Assembly (NCBI GenBank): GCA_016208415.1
Contig: JACQYB010000037.1
Location: 83,798 to 147,797, forward strand
DNA from: Betaproteobacteria bacterium
Lineage (GTDB): Bacteria > Pseudomonadota > Gammaproteobacteria > Burkholderiales > Rhodocyclaceae
DNA length: 64,000 nt
Direction: 5' to 3'
The stretch's first letter is position 1. Every line of letters begins with the position of its first letter. Shown piece after piece: positions 44,827 through 54,709 of the stretch. Under the pieces are notes generated by a model. It was given only the letters and a program-made list of their open reading frames with translations, was not told the origin of the DNA and did not search any database. The translations under genes and the position numbers were made by a program.

Positions 44827-45150
44827 TCAGGACTTCTTGCCGGTAAGGTCGAAACGCGCCGGCCAGCGCGTGTAGAACAGCGACACCTTCTCCGCCTCCA
44901 GCAGCCGCAGCAGCTCGTCGACCTTGTCCGGCGTGACGAAGAACTCGACCACCACCGGCAGGTCGCCCGCCAGCTCGAAGAAGTGATCCTCGTGCAGCAC
45001 GCCGTGGCGGCCGAAGCCGGCGATGGCGCGCAGCGCCGAACCGCCGCCGATGCCCGCGGCGCGGGCCTTGTCCAGCAGCCAGTCGTAGGCCAGCCGGCCG
45101 TGCAGCCGGTCGTTCTCGTGGAGGTAGAAGCGCAGACATTCGCCTTGCAT
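44827..45150 (-). CDS. DUF190 protein linked to CrcB
   Basis: 107-aa cytoplasmic protein with a ferredoxin-like/PII-like fold of the DUF190 family: LRFYLHENDRLHGRLAYDWLL, GGGSALRAIAGFGRHG and LPVVVEFFVTPDKVDELL. DUF190 genes often accompany crcB and may regulate it or sense fluoride; function is unproven. It lies 13 bases after crcB. Confidence 0.88.
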   Translation of the reverse strand: MQGECLRFYLHENDRLHGRLAYDWLLDKARAAGIGGGSALRAIAGFGRHGVLHEDHFFELAGDLPVVVEFFVTPDKVDELLRLLEAEKVSLFYTRWPARFDLTGKKS

Positions 45151-45163
45151 GGTGGCCTCCTCT

Positions 45164-45547
45164 TCAGGCGCGCAACAGGCGCAGGGTGGCGATGCCCAGC
45201 GCCGTCATGGCCAGGGAACCCAGCAGGTGGGCCGCCGCGGTTGCCAGTCCCCAGCCGATCTGGCCGCGGGCCAGCAGCGTCACCACCTCGGCGGAGAAGG
45301 TGGAAAAGGTCGTCAGCCCGCCGAGAAAACCGGTGATGGCGAACAGGCGCAACTCCGGCGGCAGGCCGGCGTGCCCGGCGAAGAAGGCCACCGCCAGTCC
45401 CACCAGGTAGCCCCCCACCAGGTTGGCGGCCAGCGTGCCCAGCGGCACGGTGGGAAACACGGGGTTGAGTGCCAGGCCCAGCCACCAGCGCAGCCACGCG
45501 CCCAACGCCGCGCCGACGCCCACCGCCAGGAGGCCCGCCGCGTTCAT
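45164..45547 (-). CDS. crcB: Fluoride ion channel CrcB (Fluc)
   Basis: 127-aa four-helix fluoride exporter that works as a dual-topology dimer. Conserved [21 protein letters not shown] (pore Asn) and [15 protein letters not shown] (Phe-box and Na+ site TTFST) are intact. It heads a crcB-DUF190-hrpA unit. No convincing fluoride riboswitch was seen in the 24 bases before the divergent gene or in the overlapping coding sequence. Confidence 0.95.
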   Translation of the reverse strand: MNAAGLLAVGVGAALGAWLRWWLGLALNPVFPTVPLGTLAANLVGGYLVGLAVAFFAGHAGLPPELRLFAITGFLGGLTTFSTFSAEVVTLLARGQIGWGLATAAAHLLGSLAMTALGIATLRLLRA

Positions 45548-45571
45548 GCGCCTGTCGTCGCTGGATCGGTC

Positions 45572-46105
45572 ATGGGCACGATTTTACACGGCGCGGCGCG
45601 AGCGCCGGGCGACAGCCCCCTCATCACCCTGGCCTGCGCCGACGCACTGGATGTGCTGTTCAAGCCGGGTTGGGCGGTCGAGGTCGTGGACATGGTGCGG
45701 CATGAGGTGACACGCAGCCACACCCCCGCCAGCCAGCGCATCGCGGCATGGGTCCGGGAACACGGCCTGCTCCTCGTGCCGACCCGGACCTTCCGCCACT
45801 ACCTGGAGCGGGTGTCGCGCGGGCCATCGACGACAAGGAAATCCGACCTCGGGGAACTCGCCATCCAGGAGGCCATGCAGGAGTTCGCCCTGGCCAGTCC
45901 CCCCCGCACCGGCGTATTCCTGTTCGAAGACCACAAGATCGCCCGCGCCAGCTTTCTCCTGCCGGAGAACTGCCGCAAGGTGACCACGCGCGCCTTTCTG
46001 ATCTTTCTGGAACAGCGGCGCTGGCTGGAATCGGCGACGGAGATCGAAAGGCGGGCGATTCTCAATGGCCGCAATTTCTCGCGCCTGCGGTTTCCGCCCG
46101 CGTGA
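45572..46105 (+). CDS. PIN-domain protein (VapC-like nuclease), orphan
   Basis: 177-aa protein with PIN-like features: [17 protein letters not shown] with the first acidic residue (Asp14), a central acidic helix GELAIQEAM and the late [11 protein letters not shown] motif. No antitoxin-sized gene is adjacent, so a solitary toxin or an RNase with another role is possible. The 24-base divergent gap to crcB is very short for two promoters, so the start may be later than annotated. Confidence 0.65.
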   Translation: MGTILHGAARAPGDSPLITLACADALDVLFKPGWAVEVVDMVRHEVTRSHTPASQRIAAWVREHGLLLVPTRTFRHYLERVSRGPSTTRKSDLGELAIQEAMQEFALASPPRTGVFLFEDHKIARASFLLPENCRKVTTRAFLIFLEQRRWLESATEIERRAILNGRNFSRLRFPPA

Positions 46106-46215
46106 TCGTCACCATCAGGGTCTGCGATGGCTGCCGTGCCGTCGCGTGGAGTTCCGCGGCGCCGCGGAACGCGTGCCCGCGCCGCCCGGTTCGCGTGCCG
46201 GGGTGCGCGGCGCCA

Positions 46216-46695
46216 TCACGGCTTCAGATCCAGCACCGGCGTGTCGGCGAAGGCGTCGATGTCATCGATCTCGATGACGTTGTCCCGCACCGACAGCACC
46301 CTGACGTGGCTCAGGGCGATGAGGTTGGGCCGGAACGGGGAGCGCGTGGCGAACACTCCGCGCACGGGCCGCTCACGATCGCCGCGGGGATGCACCTGCA
46401 GGATGGATCGCCCGGCGGGACTGTCGTTGCGGTCGAACCAGTACAGCACCCAGATCGACCTCAGCTCCTCGACGCCCATCAGCGCCGGCTGGTAGCGCTT
46501 GTCGATCACGATGAATGTCTTGCCCTCGGTCTTGCGGACCCATCCGACCGGGCTGATGGTGTAGGTGGGTGCCGCGTCCGGGACCGCCTCGGCCCGGGCC
46601 GGCGGACTCCATGCGGCGGCGGCGAGGCCGAGCAGCGCCAGGGCCGGGGCAAAGCCGGGCCGGGAGCGCCATTTCGTTCGTGCGTGTCGTGTCAT
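46216..46695 (-). CDS. Exported TrmO/TsaA-like domain protein
   Basis: 159-aa protein. Residues about 48-159 match the TrmO (TsaA/YaeB) beta-barrel: SPVGWVRKTEGK, QPALMGVEELRSIWVLYW, RSILQVHPRGD and GVFATRSPFRPNLIALSHVRV. TrmO is normally a cytoplasmic tRNA methyltransferase. Here the chosen ATG is followed by an N-terminal signal-peptide-like sequence (RPGFAPALALLGLAAAA, ending in ARA-EA), suggesting export. A longer upstream frame exists, but the signal is placed correctly only from this ATG. Confidence 0.72.
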   Translation of the reverse strand: MTRHARTKWRSRPGFAPALALLGLAAAAWSPPARAEAVPDAAPTYTISPVGWVRKTEGKTFIVIDKRYQPALMGVEELRSIWVLYWFDRNDSPAGRSILQVHPRGDRERPVRGVFATRSPFRPNLIALSHVRVLSVRDNVIEIDDIDAFADTPVLDLKP

Positions 46696-47080
46696 GACAG
46701 GTCGTGCGCCGGGAATCGTCTGGACAGGGTGCGTCATGCGGCCCTGGCGCCGGATCAGCGTCACGGCCGCCTGCGCAAGTATCCGCGCCGGGGAGACGTC
46801 GTCAACCGCCGCACAACATGAAATATGCATGTATTGACACCCTCGCCGCGCGGGCGTAAGGTCACCGCGACATGTCGCCCATGCGGGCTCCATCACCAGT
46901 AGCGGGGGAGGGCGGCGTCGATTGCTCCTGAGCGAGACCCGGGGTGTGGCGCGTGGAAGATTTCATGATGGGACTCCGTGATCACGAGAGAGCGGAGGCT
47001 CAACCGGGCGGCGCTTTCCCTCGTCCTCGGGTCGTTGCAGCTACTTTCTTCGGCCTCCCGAAGGCACCGGCAGGGGCGAC
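46696..47080 (+). promoter_or_regulatory. Intergenic region with possible sigma-70 promoter
   Basis: 385 bases between divergent genes. TTGACA at 46834-46839 with a 17-base spacer to TAAGGT (46857-46862) could drive the zinc-ribbon/BON gene on the plus strand, leaving a leader of about 210 bases. ACATG (46816-46820) and CATGT (46828-46832) form a small inverted repeat just upstream of the -35. No gene is convincing in this region. Confidence 0.4.
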
Positions 47081-48082
47081 ATGTCGCCGGAGCGAGTCGT
47101 GATCTGCCACAACTGCCACGCAGAGCTGCCTGTCTCGGCCGAGGCTTGCCCGAACTGCGCCTCCCGGGTTGCCAGTGCCCCCGCCGGGGAAGATGCACCG
47201 CGTGTCTGTCTGAATTGCACCCATGTGAACCGGCCACAAGCGCGCTTCTGCAGCAGTTGCGGGGTGGCGCTGGAACGGCAGGCGGAAACATCGGCACCGG
47301 CGTCCGCAGGCCCGTGGAGCGCCGGAAGGAAACGCCTGGCCACAACAATGACCGCCGGCGCGCTACTCCTCGCCCTGGGCAGCGGCGCGGCATACCTGCA
47401 TTTCTCCGGTTTCACGGGAGACAGCCAGGAAACCATCGAGAACCGAATCAATGACGAACTCGCCAGGCGAGGGATGGACGCGATCTCGGTGAGCGTGACC
47501 CCCGAGTGGGAGGCCAAGGTCACCGGAAGCGCGAAGGATGCCGGCCAGAAGGACGCCGCCCTCGCCATGGTGGCGCAATTCCCGGACATCACCCGCGTTC
47601 GCACCGATGAACTGATGGTCAAGCCTCGTCCGGGCGCCCTGCGCGACTACATCGCGGACGGATTGGCGGAGGCGGGAATCGAGGGGCTTGAGATATCCGT
47701 GTCTGCGGACTACGCGGCCGTGGTTCGCGGGTCGGTGGCTTCGCGGGCTCAACTCGCCACCGCAGAAAAGATCCTGGAAGAAACGCCGCTGCTCACCCGG
47801 CGGTCTCTGGAGGTGTCCGTGCCGCCGACTCCGGTTGCTCCGGAATCGCTCCCGCCGGCAACGACCGCGCCCGATCCCTCGAAGCTCGAAGGCGATCTCA
47901 ATCGAGCGCTGCGGCGAGCGGGATTTGGCAATGTCACCGCACAGGTCAACGACGACCTTTCCGTGGACCTCAAGGGCGTGGTGACCAAAACCGACGACAA
48001 GCAGCAGGCGCTCAAGATCGCGCGAAGCGGCGAAGGCGTGAGGGGCGTGAGGGATCTGGTATTCCTCGTCGAAGAATATTGA
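47081..48082 (+). CDS. Zinc-ribbon, membrane-spanning, triple BON-like domain protein
   Basis: 333-aa protein. Two CxxC pairs make a first zinc ribbon (CHNC...CPNC) and two more a second (CLNC...CSSC), within residues 9-60. One transmembrane helix follows at about 87-108. The remainder holds three BON-like repeats (about 117-180, 187-245, 265-330). Zinc ribbons should face the cytoplasm and BON domains the periplasm. Specific function unknown. It is followed after 19 bases by a lipoprotein gene, probably cotranscribed. Confidence 0.8.
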   Translation: MSPERVVICHNCHAELPVSAEACPNCASRVASAPAGEDAPRVCLNCTHVNRPQARFCSSCGVALERQAETSAPASAGPWSAGRKRLATTMTAGALLLALGSGAAYLHFSGFTGDSQETIENRINDELARRGMDAISVSVTPEWEAKVTGSAKDAGQKDAALAMVAQFPDITRVRTDELMVKPRPGALRDYIADGLAEAGIEGLEISVSADYAAVVRGSVASRAQLATAEKILEETPLLTRRSLEVSVPPTPVAPESLPPATTAPDPSKLEGDLNRALRRAGFGNVTAQVNDDLSVDLKGVVTKTDDKQQALKIARSGEGVRGVRDLVFLVEEY

Positions 48083-48101
48083 TGCAATGGAAGAAGCGGC
48101 G

Positions 48102-48614
48102 ATGCGCAGCAAGCAATCGTTCATTCTGCTGGCCCTGGTGGCGGGACTGCTGAATGGCTGCGCGACGGTATCCGAATTGGGGAAGAACATCGGCGACTGG
48201 ACGCGCAAGACCTGGGGCGAAGCCCAACCGGCCGGGCACGCCGGCACGCGGGAAGAAGCCGTCAAGGAATACGCCTACGACGGAAAGCGGCCACTGCTGG
48301 AGGTTCGGGAGCACTTCCTGTCGCAAACCGAGCTGACGCCCGGTGAATCGCTTGACGTCACCATCCGTTACGCACTTCTCGCGCCGGATCCGGATGCGCC
48401 CATCGTCGTGACGGAGAGTCGCACCCTGCTCTTCGGACGCGACGGCATCGAACTCAACAGAAAGGAGATCGCCCGTTCGCAGGGAATCGTCAGTTCGTCG
48501 GTGCGACTGACGTTGCCGCGCGGGCTGTCGAAGGGCAAGTACGCGCTGGTGACGACCCTGATCGCGGCCGGGATCGAGAAGAAGAGCATCACGGAAGCAT
48601 TCGTGGTCCGTTAG
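48102..48614 (+). CDS. Putative lipoprotein
   Basis: 170-aa protein beginning MRSKQSFILLALVAGLLNGC, a lipoprotein signal with lipobox LNGC (Cys20). The mature part has an Ig-like beta-rich look (LDVTIRYALLAPD, VVTESRTLLF, KYALVTTLIAAG). An in-frame ATG at 48087 exists, but the signal peptide favours 48102. Family not recognised. Paired with the upstream BON protein and likely to act with it at the envelope. Confidence 0.75.
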   Translation: MRSKQSFILLALVAGLLNGCATVSELGKNIGDWTRKTWGEAQPAGHAGTREEAVKEYAYDGKRPLLEVREHFLSQTELTPGESLDVTIRYALLAPDPDAPIVVTESRTLLFGRDGIELNRKEIARSQGIVSSSVRLTLPRGLSKGKYALVTTLIAAGIEKKSITEAFVVR

Positions 48615-48745
48615 TCACGGCACCAGTACCTCGCCGTACACGCCGACTTTCCAGCGCCGCGGCGGCGCCGAGGCCGGGCGCACGCCGGAGCCTGGCCTCT
48701 CATCGCTCCATCCGGCTCACCCACACTTCCGACAACAGGCGAACC

Positions 48746-49060
48746 ATGAGCGACATTGCCACCACCCCCGAACCGCCCTACTACGCAGTCATTTTCACCA
48801 GCCTGCGCACCGAGGGCGATCTCGGCTATGCCGGGACCGCCCGGCGCATGGTGGAACTGGCGCAGGCCCAGCCCGGCTTCCTCGGCATGGAATCGGTGCG
48901 TGACGGGATGGGCATCACCGTGTCCTACTGGTCGAGCCTGGAGGCCATCCGCGCCTGGAAGGAAAACGCCGAGCACCGGCTGGCGCAGCAGCGCGGGCGG
49001 GACTGGTACCGCGGCTTGCGCGTGCGGGTGTGCCGGGTGGAACGGGAGTACGGCTTCTGA
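48746..49060 (+). CDS. Antibiotic biosynthesis monooxygenase (ABM) domain protein
   Basis: 104-aa dimeric alpha+beta-barrel protein. YYAVIFTSLRTEGD, MVELAQAQPGFLGMESVRDG and the VSYWSSLEAIRAWKENAEH block are typical of ABM-family proteins. Most members of unknown substrate act as small monooxygenases or heme-related proteins. No partner genes are evident. Confidence 0.88.
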   Translation: MSDIATTPEPPYYAVIFTSLRTEGDLGYAGTARRMVELAQAQPGFLGMESVRDGMGITVSYWSSLEAIRAWKENAEHRLAQQRGRDWYRGLRVRVCRVEREYGF

Positions 49061-49162
49061 ACGCAGGTGATGGTGCCGTGGCGGCGGAGCCCTTCCATGC
49101 ACCCCGGCACCCGGCCGCAGGCGCGGGGCGGGTGCCGGTGCGCCCGTACGGCACCCGGCCGG

Positions 49163-49867
49163 TCACAGGTCGGACAGGCGCCACAGGCCCAGGGCCTTGT
49201 CGGAGAACTCCGCCTCGGCCACGCGCTCGACGATCAGCGCCGCGGGCCTGGGCCAGCCCCAGGGCGCGCGCTGGAAATTGATGGCGCGCCAGCCGCCGGT
49301 GGCGCAGTCGAAATTGCGCAGCTTTTCCGGGAAGGTGGTGGCCAGCAGCCAGGTGGCGCCGCTGCGCTTGATGTTGTCCATCGCCTGGCCAATCCGCGCG
49401 TCGCTGAAATGCACGAAGACGTCGCGGCACAGCACCAGGTCGGCCTGGGGCAGCGCCTCGGAGAGCATGTCGGCGACCACGAAGTCCACGCCCGGCCGGG
49501 CGAAGCGGGCGTTCTTCTCCTGGGTGGGGGCAAGGAAGTCCAGGCCGGTGTACCGAACCCCCGCCAGGTCGGCGTGGGACATCCAGGTGAAGTCGCCGCA
49601 GCCGACGTCCAGCACCGAGCGCACGTCGAACTGCTCCAGCACGCCGGGCAACTGCTGCGCAACCGCCCGGGTCTGGCGCGGCGTGGCGCCGTCCAAGGTG
49701 GAGCTGTCCGGGCCGAATTCGCCGCACTTCCAGTCGTAGATGGAGGAAAAGATCTGGTGTGGGCTCATGCCCTGGTAACGGGCGGAGACGGCGCGGACTT
49801 CGCGTTCGCGCAAGACGCTTTCGACACCGGGGAGCTTCTTGATCAGGGGCTTGAGTGCGACGAGCAT
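49163..49867 (-). CDS. Class I SAM-dependent methyltransferase
   Basis: 234-aa Rossmann-fold methyltransferase. Motif I is VLDVGCGDFTW (about residue 86), motif II TGLDF and motif IV ADLVLCRDVFVHFSD. The C-terminus holds the substrate region (GGWRAINFQRAPWGWPRP). Homologous proteins are annotated only as class I methyltransferases. The substrate is unknown and no operon partner is visible. Confidence 0.88.
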   Translation of the reverse strand: MLVALKPLIKKLPGVESVLREREVRAVSARYQGMSPHQIFSSIYDWKCGEFGPDSSTLDGATPRQTRAVAQQLPGVLEQFDVRSVLDVGCGDFTWMSHADLAGVRYTGLDFLAPTQEKNARFARPGVDFVVADMLSEALPQADLVLCRDVFVHFSDARIGQAMDNIKRSGATWLLATTFPEKLRNFDCATGGWRAINFQRAPWGWPRPAALIVERVAEAEFSDKALGLWRLSDL

Positions 49868-50130
49868 GTTGTTGTGAGCCGGGCAGGAGTGTTTTGGGGA
49901 GGCAAAGGGTAGCGAATCGCCCGCCGCCTGGGGTGGAATTATTCCTCACTGCACGGGCCGGCAAGCATGACGCCCCATGCCAGGCCGCCGGCGGCTGCCC
50001 GTCCGGTGGGCCGCCGGCAAGGCAGTTGCCGGATCGCGTGTAAGGTTCGCCGCCCGCGGTCGGTCCAATCGGGCGACAGGCGAGGAAGAAGCTCCAGGGC
50101 CTGCCACCCCGATCTCAACAGGACAGCACG

Positions 50131-50448
50131 ATGACCGTCCAATCCCTTGTCACCCGGCCCTACGTCCGGGCCGTCCGCGCTCGCGACCTCCTGGCGCCAT
50201 TGCTCGACCTGGCGGTGTGCCGCTACGTCGGCTACGTCTTCTTCATGTCCGGCCTGCTGAAAGTCGAAACGTGGAGCGGCACCCCGTTCCTGTTCGAGAA
50301 CGAGTTCGAGGCGCCCCCGTTGTCACCGCTGGCGGGCGCCTACCTGGGCACCGCGGCAGAGCGTGTCCTGCCGCTGTTCCATGGCGCCGGCCGGATTTCG
50401 CTGGACGCCTGGCTGTGCCGCCGCGCCGGCAGGGACCGGCTTGAGTAA
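50131..50448 (+). pseudogene. Truncated DoxX-family membrane protein
   Basis: The first about 85 residues match DoxX: LLDLAVCRYVGYVFFMSGLLKVETW, LFENEFEAPPLSPLAGAYLGTAAERVLPLF. The homology then stops and a short unrelated tail (HGAGRISLDAWLCRRAGRDRLE) precedes the stop at 105 aa, where intact DoxX would continue for two or three more helices. Most likely a 3'-deleted remnant. It lies just before an ECF sigma gene. Confidence 0.65.
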
Positions 50449-50490
50449 GATCTTGCGGCCGCATCCGGTCTTATCGGTCAGAGGCAACGA

Positions 50491-51009
50491 TTGAAAGACG
50501 TCATGTTCCAGTCCCCCGGCCAGCGACAGTTCGAACAGACGGCGCGCGCCTACAGCGCCGACCTCTACCGCTACGCCTGGTGGCTGTGCCGCGACCGCTT
50601 CGTCGCCCAGGACCTGGTGCAGGAAACCTTCGCCCGGGCGTGGAAGGCCTGGGGCAGCCTGCAGGACGCGGGCGCCGTGAAGAGCTGGCTCATCAGCATT
50701 CTGCGCAACGAGCATGCCCGGCTCTACGAGCGCAAGCGGCTGGACATCGCCGAAGGCGACCCGGCTGACTTCGAGCTGCCCTCGGCCGAACGGCCCGGCG
50801 CGCAGCTCGAACTCGAGGAGTTCGTCGGCGAATTGCCGCTCACCTACCGCGAACCCCTGCTGCTGCAGGTGCTGGGCGGCTACAGTTGCGCCGAGATCGC
50901 CGCGATGCTGGGCACCAGCGAAGGCGCCGTAATGACGCGGCTGACGCGGGCGCGGCACGCGCTGCGCGCCAACCTGGATGCCCTGGACCGCAAGAGGACA
51001 AGCCGATGA
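50491..51009 (+). CDS. ECF-type RNA polymerase sigma factor
   Basis: 172-aa sigma-70 family protein. Region 2 is YRYAWWLCRDRFVAQDLVQETFARAWKAWGSL and region 4 is LPLTYREPLLLQVLGGYSCAEIAAMLGTSEGAVMTRLTRARHALR, a helix-turn-helix. TTG start chosen because GAGG lies six bases upstream; an ATG at 50503 is the alternative. Overlaps the next gene by 4 bases, a standard sigma/anti-sigma arrangement. Confidence 0.92.
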   Translation: MKDVMFQSPGQRQFEQTARAYSADLYRYAWWLCRDRFVAQDLVQETFARAWKAWGSLQDAGAVKSWLISILRNEHARLYERKRLDIAEGDPADFELPSAERPGAQLELEEFVGELPLTYREPLLLQVLGGYSCAEIAAMLGTSEGAVMTRLTRARHALRANLDALDRKRTSR

Positions 51010-51695
51010 ACTGCCTCGAATTCCGCCGCCACAAGCTGGCCGATCCGCGCCACCTGCCGCCATCGGCCGCCGCGCACGGCGCGGTGTGCGCCCCCTGCAG
51101 CGTCTTCGCCCGGCGGGTAGACGAGGACGAGGCCCGCCTGCACGCCGCCCTGCGGGTGCCGGTGCCCGAAGGACTGGCGGAGAGCGTGCTGCTCGCCACC
51201 GGCAGCGCGGCGCCCCGGCCCTGGCGCGTGCTGGCACTGGCCGCCACGGTGGTGCTCTCGGTGAGCCTCGGCGTGGAACACTGGAGCCGCATGCCCGATG
51301 GCGATCCGGCGCGGGTCGCCATCGCCCACGTGCTGGACGAGCCGGAGTCCCTCACCACCACCCGCAACCCCGATCCGGAGCATTTCCGGCAGGTGCTGGC
51401 CGATTTCGGCGGCCAGATGTCGGTGCCGCTGGGCCAGGTGCGCTTCGTCAAGCTCTGCCCGGTGCCCGGCGGCGTGGGCTGGCACATCGTCTTCGAGACC
51501 GACCAGGGGCTGGCCACCCTGCTGCTGGTACGCAGCCGCCAGGCGCCGGACCAGGCAGTGCAGTACGCCGGCGACGGCTGGGACGCCCTGGTGCGGCCCG
51601 GCGGTGCCGGCTACTACGCCATCGTCACGCCCTCGGAGCGCATCACCCGGGCCGTCGATGAGATGATCCGCCAGCGGGTGCGTTGGCGCACGTAA
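51006..51695 (+). CDS. DUF3379-family anti-sigma-like membrane protein
   Basis: 229-aa protein. The N-terminal MNCLEFRRHKLADPRHL and HGAVCAPCSVFARR form a zinc-finger-like anti-sigma domain. One transmembrane helix follows at about 80-98, then a periplasmic domain. Matches the DUF3379 family, which accompanies ECF sigma factors in gammaproteobacteria. The overlap with the sigma gene supports an anti-sigma role (inference). Confidence 0.85.
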   Translation: MNCLEFRRHKLADPRHLPPSAAAHGAVCAPCSVFARRVDEDEARLHAALRVPVPEGLAESVLLATGSAAPRPWRVLALAATVVLSVSLGVEHWSRMPDGDPARVAIAHVLDEPESLTTTRNPDPEHFRQVLADFGGQMSVPLGQVRFVKLCPVPGGVGWHIVFETDQGLATLLLVRSRQAPDQAVQYAGDGWDALVRPGGAGYYAIVTPSERITRAVDEMIRQRVRWRT

Positions 51696-51775
51696 GGCGT
51701 CGGCCCTCGGCGGGACGTCCCGGCGCGAAAGCGGCCCGCATCGCCCGCAGCGAGAGATCACAAGAGGAGCACTTC

Positions 51776-51945
51776 ATCCCAAGAAACCTCACTTGACGCA
51801 GAGAACGCGGAGAAGAAAGACGAGAACACAGAGCGTCACGAGGCAAGTCCCATCCACCCCACGGGTAAATGTCCGTTCTTGCCCTGCGGGTTCGGTGTCT
51901 CTGCGATCTCTGCGTTGAAAGAGGTTCAACTGCGGTTTCAACGAT
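51776..51945. repeat. MITE-like inverted-repeat element, copy B
   Basis: 170-bp second copy of the element at 25543-25711, same orientation. Shared blocks include GAGAACGCGGAGAA, GACGAGAACACAGAGC and TTGAAAGAGGTTCAAC. The outer terminal repeats and the central palindrome are more degraded than in copy A, suggesting it is older. It fills much of the 463-base gap before glnS; the rest (51946-52158) holds nothing I recognise. Confidence 0.78.
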
Positions 51946-52158
51946 TATTCCACGGCCCCGTCGCAAGACGGATGGCGCGCCTGCGCGGCGGGCGCGCGGC
52001 ATCCGCCCGCCCTTGCTGCGCTGCAAGAGCGCCGTGCCAGCCGGTACAATGACCCCATCAGGAAGCCTGCCGGCCCGGCCTGCAATGCCATGGCGGCGAA
52101 GGAGGCAGGTGCGCGCCGCGCGGGCGGCGGCGCCGAGATCAACCCCGAGGAATCCGCG

Positions 52159-54036
<1,878 letters not shown>

Positions 54037-54058
54037 GCGGGTCCGAGGGATATCGCCC

Positions 54059-54325
54059 ATGCCGGTTATTTCCTACTTTTTCGGTATTTACATCCGCATG
54101 TATCACGGAGACCATTTCCCTGCGCATCTCCACGCCGAGTATCAGGGGCATGAAGCGCTGGTTGCCATAGACTCGGGAGAGATCATCGAGGGCCAACTGC
54201 CCAGGCGTGCCGCCCGCCTGGTCAAGGAGTGGTGCCTTGAGCATCACCTGGAATTGACGCAGGATTGGGATCTCGCACAGCGCTACGAACCGCTCAACAG
54301 GATTCCGGGAGCCGACAATGATTAA
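54059..54325 (+). CDS. DUF4160 protein
   Basis: 88-aa protein of the DUF4160 family: MPVISYFFGIYIRMYHGDHFPAHLHAEYQGHEA is the family signature. DUF4160 and DUF2442 genes often occur as a pair, with occasional suggestion of toxin-antitoxin behaviour, unproven. Overlaps the DUF2442 gene by 8 bases. Confidence 0.88.
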   Translation: MPVISYFFGIYIRMYHGDHFPAHLHAEYQGHEALVAIDSGEIIEGQLPRRAARLVKEWCLEHHLELTQDWDLAQRYEPLNRIPGADND

Positions 54326-54590
54326 GATCGTACGCGCAGAACACCTCGAAGCCTTTAGCATCCGGTTATCCTTCTCGGACGGGACGGAAGGCGTTTTCGA
54401 TGCCGCCGCCAGCCTGCTCCCTAAGAAGGGCACGCTCATCGAGCCACTGCGCAATCCGGATTACTTCCGCCGGTTCTTTCTCGAACTTGGCGCGTTGTGC
54501 TGGAAGAACGGTCTCGAACTCAGTCCGTCGGCACTCCACCGTGATCTGTCGGAGCAGGGCAAGCTTTCCTCCGCAAGACACGCTGCGTAG
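54318..54590 (+). CDS. DUF2442 protein
   Basis: 90-aa protein of the DUF2442 family: LEAFSIRLSFSDGTEGVFD, PLRNPDYFRRFFLELGALCWKNGLELSPSALH. Start overlaps the end of the DUF4160 gene, so the two are translationally coupled. Function unknown. Confidence 0.86.
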   Translation: MIKIVRAEHLEAFSIRLSFSDGTEGVFDAAASLLPKKGTLIEPLRNPDYFRRFFLELGALCWKNGLELSPSALHRDLSEQGKLSSARHAA

Positions 54591-54709
54591 CCCCCGCGGC
54601 GACGGTTCCGAAACGGGCCAACCTCGCCGGATACGGAAGAAAGGTTGGCGGGCCGAAAAGTACCCGTCCCCCGGCGTCGAGCCACTACCGCTCCCGTAGA
54701 ATGGGCGGG

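Noticed and set aside
40927..45336. A 1469-codon open frame on the plus strand, antisense to hrpA
   Set aside because: The opposite strand encodes a full HrpA with all motifs. Long antisense frames are expected in GC-rich DNA, and the translation is Arg/His/Gln/Ala-rich without domains.
45548..45640. Possible fluoride riboswitch upstream of crcB
   Set aside because: A GGTGATGAGG-like string is present on the minus strand, but the other conserved elements are missing and the region is coding on the plus strand.
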